The translations under genes were made by a program, and so were the position numbers. A stretch of DNA of 33,532 bases from Paracoccaceae bacterium (lineage in GTDB: Bacteria; Pseudomonadota; Alphaproteobacteria; Rhodobacterales; Rhodobacteraceae). Shown one piece after another: positions 32,039-33,532 of the stretch (the stretch's first letter is position 1; every line of letters begins with the position of its first letter). Under the pieces are notes generated by a model that was given only the letters and a program-made list of their open reading frames with translations, was not told the origin of the DNA and made no database searches. Where the stretch lies: positions 1-33,532 of the forward strand of contig JACSRN010000124.1 of assembly GCA_014879735.1 (NCBI GenBank), written 5' to 3'.

Positions 32039-32439
32039 ACCTGTTCAAGCTCCACCAGGCAGCCGTTGAAATCCTTCGGATGCAGGAACAGGACAGGCTT
32101 GCCATGCGCGCCGATCTTCGGCTCTCCGGTGCCGAGGACGCGCGCGCCCTTGGCCCGCAGCCGGTCGCGGGCGGCCAGGATGTCGTCCACCTCGTAACAG
32201 ATGTGGTGGATGCCGCCGGCGGGGTTCTTCTCCAGAAATCCCTTGATCGGGGAATTCTCGCCCAGCGGATAAAGCAGTTCGATCTTGGTGTTCGGCAGGT
32301 CGATGAAGACCACCGTCACGCCATGGTCGGGCTCGTCTTGCGGTGCGCCGACCCGGGCACCCAGCGTGTCGCGGTACTGGGCCGCGGCGGCCTCAAGATC
32401 GGGGACAGCAATGGCGACATGGTTCAGACGGCCGATCAT
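32035..32439 (-). CDS. mce: Methylmalonyl-CoA epimerase
   Basis: The protein has 134 residues, the normal length. The vicinal-oxygen-chelate fold is shown by MIGRLNHVAIAVPDLEAAAA (first metal ligand His7), GIHHICYEVDDILAARDRL (second His) and the C-terminal LVELEQV (Glu ligand). FIDLPNTKIELLYPLGENSP is characteristic. The enzyme interconverts (2S)- and (2R)-methylmalonyl-CoA in propionyl-CoA metabolism and the ethylmalonyl-CoA pathway. It is coupled by a 4-bp overlap to the downstream DUF1467 gene. Confidence 0.95.
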   Translation of the reverse strand: MIGRLNHVAIAVPDLEAAAAQYRDTLGARVGAPQDEPDHGVTVVFIDLPNTKIELLYPLGENSPIKGFLEKNPAGGIHHICYEVDDILAARDRLRAKGARVLGTGEPKIGAHGKPVLFLHPKDFNGCLVELEQV

Positions 32440-32604
32440 GGGGGCTCCGGGGCTGGACGTTCGGTTGCGGTTATGGGCGCCACGCGGGCGTTCGGCAAGG
32501 GGGCCCGGGCATGATACCGCGCCGCAGGCGGGGGGCGGCGAAGGGGCGTCTGCACCGTTAACCCCGCCTTTATCCCGCTGGCGCAGGATGGCCCGCAGGC
32601 TATC

Positions 32605-32672
32605 CCGCCCAGAATATCCGCCCAGAATACCTGCTTGATGTCTGCCTGATACCCGCCTGATACCCGCTTGCG
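32605..32672. repeat. Short tandem repeats (13-bp and 11-bp units)
   Basis: Two 13-bp units (CCCAGAATATCCG-like, from about 32608) are followed by 11-bp units reading CCTGATACCCG twice, flanked by variants (CTTGATGTCTG, CTTGCGAGG). They sit directly before the receiver-domain gene, in its leader or promoter. Confidence 0.65.
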
Positions 32673-32682
32673 AGGCCCTGCC

Positions 32683-33438
32683 ATGGCGCGCGCCACCCAA
32701 CCCTGTTCCGCCACGCCCACACGCCCGGAAATGCTGCCCTCGCCCGCGGCATTCGGCCCGGGCCACCTCCACAGCCCGCTGCCATTGCAAGGCCTGACCG
32801 TCCTTCTGGTCGAGGACAGCCGCTTTGCCAGCGATGCGTTGCGGCTGATGTGCCAGCGATCCGGGGCGCGGTTCCGGCGGGCCGGCGACATGGCCGGCGC
32901 CGACCAGCACCTGCGCTGCTACCGGCCCGATGTCGCCATCGTTGACCTCGGCCTGCCCGACGGCCGCGGCGAGGATCTGATCCGCCGCCTGACGGGGTCG
33001 CCGGGCCTGGTCCTCCTCGCCACCAGCGGCGCGCCCGAGGCCGAGGCACAGGCCATCGCCGCGGGCGCACAGGGCTTCCTGCCGAAACCCGTCGCCGGCC
33101 TTGCCACCTTCCAATCGCTGATCCTGTCCTGCCTGCCCGATGCACGACACCGCCCGCCGGCCGCCTCGGGCACCGTCCGCCCCGATCCGCTGGCACTCCG
33201 CGATGACCTGATCCAGGCCGAACGCGCCCTGCGCGACGCGCCGGGGCCTGCCGAACGCGCCTGGCTTGCCGGCTTCCTCTCCGGCCTCGCCCGTCAGGCC
33301 GAGGATGCGGGCCTTGCCGCCGCCTCGGCCCGGCTGCGCAATCCGGCAGCCGAACTTGCACCCGTCCTCCACCTCCTGCGCCAGCGCATCGTCACCGGCG
33401 GCGCATTCAGAGGCGGCGCATTCGCACCGCGCGGCTGA
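32683..33438 (+). CDS. Receiver-domain response regulator without a known output domain
   Basis: The protein has 251 residues from ATG 32683; ATG 32731 is an alternative that would drop a Pro-rich N-tail. The receiver domain spans about 38-155, with acidic Glu44 and Asp45 in LLVEDSRFAS, phospho-acceptor Asp88 in VAIVDLGLPDGRG, and the Lys of GFLPKPVAG. The C-terminal 100 residues are helical (LALRDDLIQAERALRDAPGP, AWLAGFLSGLARQAEDAGLA) with no DNA-binding or enzymatic motif. This could be an HPt-like or protein-binding domain, but no clear phospho-His motif is seen. It is divergent from the epimerase gene with no adjacent kinase in view. Confidence 0.85.
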   Translation: MARATQPCSATPTRPEMLPSPAAFGPGHLHSPLPLQGLTVLLVEDSRFASDALRLMCQRSGARFRRAGDMAGADQHLRCYRPDVAIVDLGLPDGRGEDLIRRLTGSPGLVLLATSGAPEAEAQAIAAGAQGFLPKPVAGLATFQSLILSCLPDARHRPPAASGTVRPDPLALRDDLIQAERALRDAPGPAERAWLAGFLSGLARQAEDAGLAAASARLRNPAAELAPVLHLLRQRIVTGGAFRGGAFAPRG

Positions 33439-33532
33439 CCCGGCTTGCACGCCCGTCGCCGCTTGCCTGCCATCACTTGCCTGCCACCGCAGCGAACCGG
33501 CGCCCGCCCCCCCGGAAAGCGGCGGGGTGGGT

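Overview
The window is high-GC alphaproteobacterial DNA, most likely chromosomal Rhodobacteraceae (Rhodobacter/Paracoccus-like). Pointers are an adjacent methylmalonyl-CoA epimerase and DUF1467 gene, a DUF6455 gene, a short sigma-54 (RpoN) without an acidic linker, and dense gene packing. No species is claimed.

Layout. (1) 1-1535: the end of an integrated element, with a tyrosine integrase that runs off the left edge and an elongator tRNA-Met(CAU) whose 3' end faces it. (2) 1572-6149: a lone hydantoinase/oxoprolinase-type protein, rpoN and an ArgE/DapE-type deacylase, all on the minus strand. (3) 6261-18097: a 12-kb cluster of exported proteases, described below. (4) 18357-27723: housekeeping and conserved genes: a GlcD/DLD-type FAD oxidase, an AsmA-like protein, a small secreted orphan, rimO, a PRC-barrel protein, dgkA, a YigZ/IMPACT protein, DUF6455, an M48 lipoprotein protease, a small conserved protein and a DUF4405 membrane protein. 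(5) 27810-28833: two decayed IS5-family transposases, head to head. (6) 28830-33438: DUF167, an HDAC-like deacetylase, a nitroreductase, an EI24-type membrane protein, DUF1467, methylmalonyl-CoA epimerase and a receiver-domain protein.

The notable part is region 3. One minus-strand run encodes an HtrA/Deg-like protease with PDZ domains, an OmpR-type response regulator, a HAMP histidine kinase, a secreted caspase-fold (C14) protease and a secreted chymotrypsin-fold (S1A) zymogen. The last two overlap by ATGA. Divergent from this run are a small secreted protein with a PPC-like C-terminal domain and a second secreted caspase. Two more paralogues of the PPC-like protein lie at 6261-7875. Three promoter regions in the cluster carry the same element, TGAC-N3-ATTT-GTCA, at 6948-6962 (+), 11686-11700 (+) and 15252-15266 (-). 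It lies upstream of the PPC-like gene 2, upstream of caspase 1, and in the divergent HtrA/PPC-like gene 3 promoter. This suggests one regulon, plausibly run by the embedded two-component system. The S1A protein has an activation site after Lys65 (K|VVGG), which matches the Arg/Lys preference known for metacaspases and orthocaspases. My reading is an envelope-stress or signal-controlled extracytoplasmic proteolytic cascade. The arrangement and operator are read directly from the sequence; the cascade is inference.

No rRNA or CRISPR array is visible. Several intergenic spaces hold short degenerate tandem repeats with units of 9 to 24 bp.
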